NCBI GenBank assembly: GCA_905373185.1
Contig: CAJPSE010000126.1
Coordinates: forward strand, 1-5,472
DNA: 5,472 bases
Reading direction: 5' to 3'
From: an uncultured Fretibacterium sp.
GTDB lineage: Bacteria; Synergistota; Synergistia; Synergistales; Aminobacteriaceae
In this document: in pieces, positions 3,873-5,472 of the stretch
How the letters are laid out: each line of letters opens with the position of its first letter
Numbering within the stretch: position 1 is the stretch's first letter
Translations under genes and position numbers: made by a program
Notes under the pieces: model-generated
The model's database searches: none
Told to the model about the DNA's origin: nothing
Seen by the model: only the letters and a program-made list of their open reading frames with translations

Positions 3873-5472
3873 TCAGCCCCTCATGCGGACGAAGGCCTCG
3901 GCGATGCCCTCGGGGCTCAGGCCCATCGCGCGATAGACCTCGGCGGCGGGGCCGGAGTCCCCGTAACGGGTCACGCCCATGGCCTCGAAGCGGACCGGGG
4001 CCGAGGCTGAGGCCAGAAATCCGCCGCGAACCATCTCCAGGGCCATGACCGCCCCCATGCCGCTCCCCGCGTGATGGTCCTCGACGGTGAGGACATACCC
4101 CGAGGCGCAGGCCTCCCCGAGGGCGGCCCGGTCCACCTCGAGGGGACAGGAGACGCTCCAGACCGAGACGTCGATGCCCCGCTCGGCCAGGAGCCCGGCG
4201 GCCGCAAGGGCCTTCTGGGTCATCGCCCCCAGCGCGAAGATCGTCCCCATCGTGCCCTGCCGCACCCGGACCGCCCGGCCGTACTCGAAGCGGTAGCCCC
4301 CGGCGAAGACCGGGTCCCCGTGCGCATCAACGACGGCCTCGACCTTGCTGCGCCCCATCGCCAGGCAGATGCACCCCGGCGTGCCCAGCATCCAGCGCGT
4401 CGCCCTGTCCGTCTGGTTCGGGTCGGCCGGGACCACGAGCTTCCACCCGAAGTTGTTGCGCAGCAGCCCGACGTAGTCGATGCACTGATGCGTCTTCCCG
4501 TCCTCCCCGACGTCGAGGCCGACATGGGTCAGGACTGTCTTGTTGCCCGCATGGTTGATGTCGTTCAGGCGCTGCTGGTTGTACACCTCGTCGATGCCGA
4601 ACACGCCGAAATCCGCCCAGACGGAGACGACTCCCGCCGCCGCCGCCGCTCCCGAGGCTGTGGCCGTGGAGTGCTCCTGGATTCCGCACTGCACGAAGCC
4701 GGACGGGCACGCCTTGCGGAACTCCTCCGTCATGACGGAGGGGGCGAGGTCGCAGTCGAACACCAGCAGGGGCGTCCGCCCCTCCTTTCCGCAGTTCAGG
4801 CGCCCCACGTCGGCCAGAGCACGGCCGAAGGCTCCGCGGTTATCCATCTTCGCCCCGTCGTAGGTGAAGGCATTGCCCAGGTCCAGGGAGGGGACGAGGG
4901 GCTCGACCTTCCTGCCCGTGAAGCGGAAGGGGGCCGAACGCAGCTCCAGTGCCCTTTTCAGGATGCCGGGGTCGCCTCGCAGGCCCTCGATGACCTGTTC
5001 GTAGACGTCCTTCTTCGGGGACTTTCCATGGTATTCGTGCGTCCCCTCCATGGCGCCGCCGTTCTTGCCCATGACGGTGCGGCAGAGCAGGACCGTCGGG
5101 CGTCCCCCGGACCCCGCGCCGCGCAGCGCCCCGTAAAGGGCCTGGAAGGAATGCCCGTCGCACTCCACGACCTCCCAGCCGTCCGCCTCCCAGAGGGCCT
5201 TCAGGTTGCAGGGCATCACCGCGTCGAGGTTCCCCGAGATCTGGATGCCGTTCCAGTCGACCAGGGCGACGAGGCTCTTAAGCCCCTCCTTCACGGCCAT
5301 ACGCCGGGCCTCGGCGAGCTGTCCCTTTGTCTGTCCCCCGTCCCCCATCAGGACATAGGTGCGCCCTTTGCAGCCCCGCGCCCTCTGGGCCAGCGCGAAG
5401 CCGACGCCCGCGGAGAGCCCCTGCCCCAGGTTTCCCGTCCCCCAGTCGACACCCGGGATGTCGCGCTCGACG
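3873..5472 (-). CDS. tkt: Transketolase, thiamine diphosphate-dependent (N-terminus beyond the window)
   Basis: Transfers two-carbon ketol units between sugar phosphates in the non-oxidative pentose phosphate pathway, in the cytoplasm, with ThDP and a divalent metal. 532 residues are visible; probably about 100 N-terminal residues are missing. The open frame continues upstream of the first in-window ATG (5348) to the window edge through GTGNLGQGLSAGVGFALA, so that ATG is internal. Visible parts: ThDP/metal motif GDG (residues 43-45) to N74 in DWNGIQISG; EGTHEYHGKSP (142-152); pyrimidine-binding domain with the catalytic Glu in GIQEH (E266; GIAEQ in classical enzymes); FGVFGIDEVYNQQRLND; HVGLDVGEDGKTHQ (316-329); and the C-terminal domain ending in FVRMRG. 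Both catalytic halves are fused in one chain, unlike split archaeal forms. The sub-type resembles what I recall from Thermotogota and Synergistota rather than E. coli TktA. First visible gene of the minus-strand group, 69 bases before queH. Confidence 0.9.
   Translation of the reverse strand, partial: VERDIPGVDWGTGNLGQGLSAGVGFALAQRARGCKGRTYVLMGDGGQTKGQLAEARRMAVKEGLKSLVALVDWNGIQISGNLDAVMPCNLKALWEADGWEVVECDGHSFQALYGALRGAGSGGRPTVLLCRTVMGKNGGAMEGTHEYHGKSPKKDVYEQVIEGLRGDPGILKRALELRSAPFRFTGRKVEPLVPSLDLGNAFTYDGAKMDNRGAFGRALADVGRLNCGKEGRTPLLVFDCDLAPSVMTEEFRKACPSGFVQCGIQEHSTATASGAAAAAGVVSVWADFGVFGIDEVYNQQRLNDINHAGNKTVLTHVGLDVGEDGKTHQCIDYVGLLRNNFGWKLVVPADPNQTDRATRWMLGTPGCICLAMGRSKVEAVVDAHGDPVFAGGYRFEYGRAVRVRQGTMGTIFALGAMTQKALAAAGLLAERGIDVSVWSVSCPLEVDRAALGEACASGYVLTVEDHHAGSGMGAVMALEMVRGGFLASASAPVRFEAMGVTRYGDSGPAAEVYRAMGLSPEGIAEAFVRMRG

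Overview
The window is GC-rich bacterial chromosome in ordinary housekeeping territory. It holds five protein genes, two of them cut by the window edges. The transketolase sub-type (GIQEH active site; FGVFGIDEVYNQ and GEDGKTHQ segments) and the mix of an NfnA/SudB-like flavoprotein, a QueH-type epoxyqueuosine reductase and a cytidylate-kinase-like protein suggest an anaerobe. Synergistota (for example a Fretibacterium-like organism) or a Thermotogota-type relative is my best guess. This is inferred from remembered family patterns, not from a search.

Layout. Bases 1-226 (minus) are the N-terminal part of a ferredoxin-NADP reductase alpha / sulfide dehydrogenase-like FAD subunit with a probable TTG start. 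Bases 227-905 are a long, AT-richer, non-coding stretch between divergent genes. It carries an 18-bp tandem repeat, a purine tract with a textbook G-quadruplex pattern, and the leader of the next gene. Bases 906-2291 (plus) are a complete glucose-6-phosphate isomerase with every catalytic motif. A strong two-way hairpin terminator (2331-2376) separates it from a convergent minus-strand gene group. Reading leftwards, that group is transketolase (5472-3873, N-terminus beyond the window), queH (3803-3207) and a cytidylate-kinase-like gene (3049-2423).

Functionally, pgi and tkt belong to the glycolysis / non-oxidative pentose phosphate core. QueH finishes tRNA queuosine synthesis, and the cytidylate-kinase-like protein is a P-loop nucleotide-binding protein of unsure substrate. 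The three minus-strand genes are spaced like a transcription unit ending at the shared terminator, with no clear common pathway.

The least ordinary items are outside the genes. A 124-bp long imperfect palindrome with 23-bp terminal inverted repeats (3084-3207) lies exactly between queH and the kinase-like gene and looks like a miniature non-autonomous element. A 15-bp x3 tandem repeat lies between tkt and queH in a frame that stays open from the tkt stop into queH. A 16-bp tandem duplication copies the 3' end of pgi including its stop codon. I see no phage, CRISPR, transposase, toxin or defence gene, and no convincing new multi-gene system.
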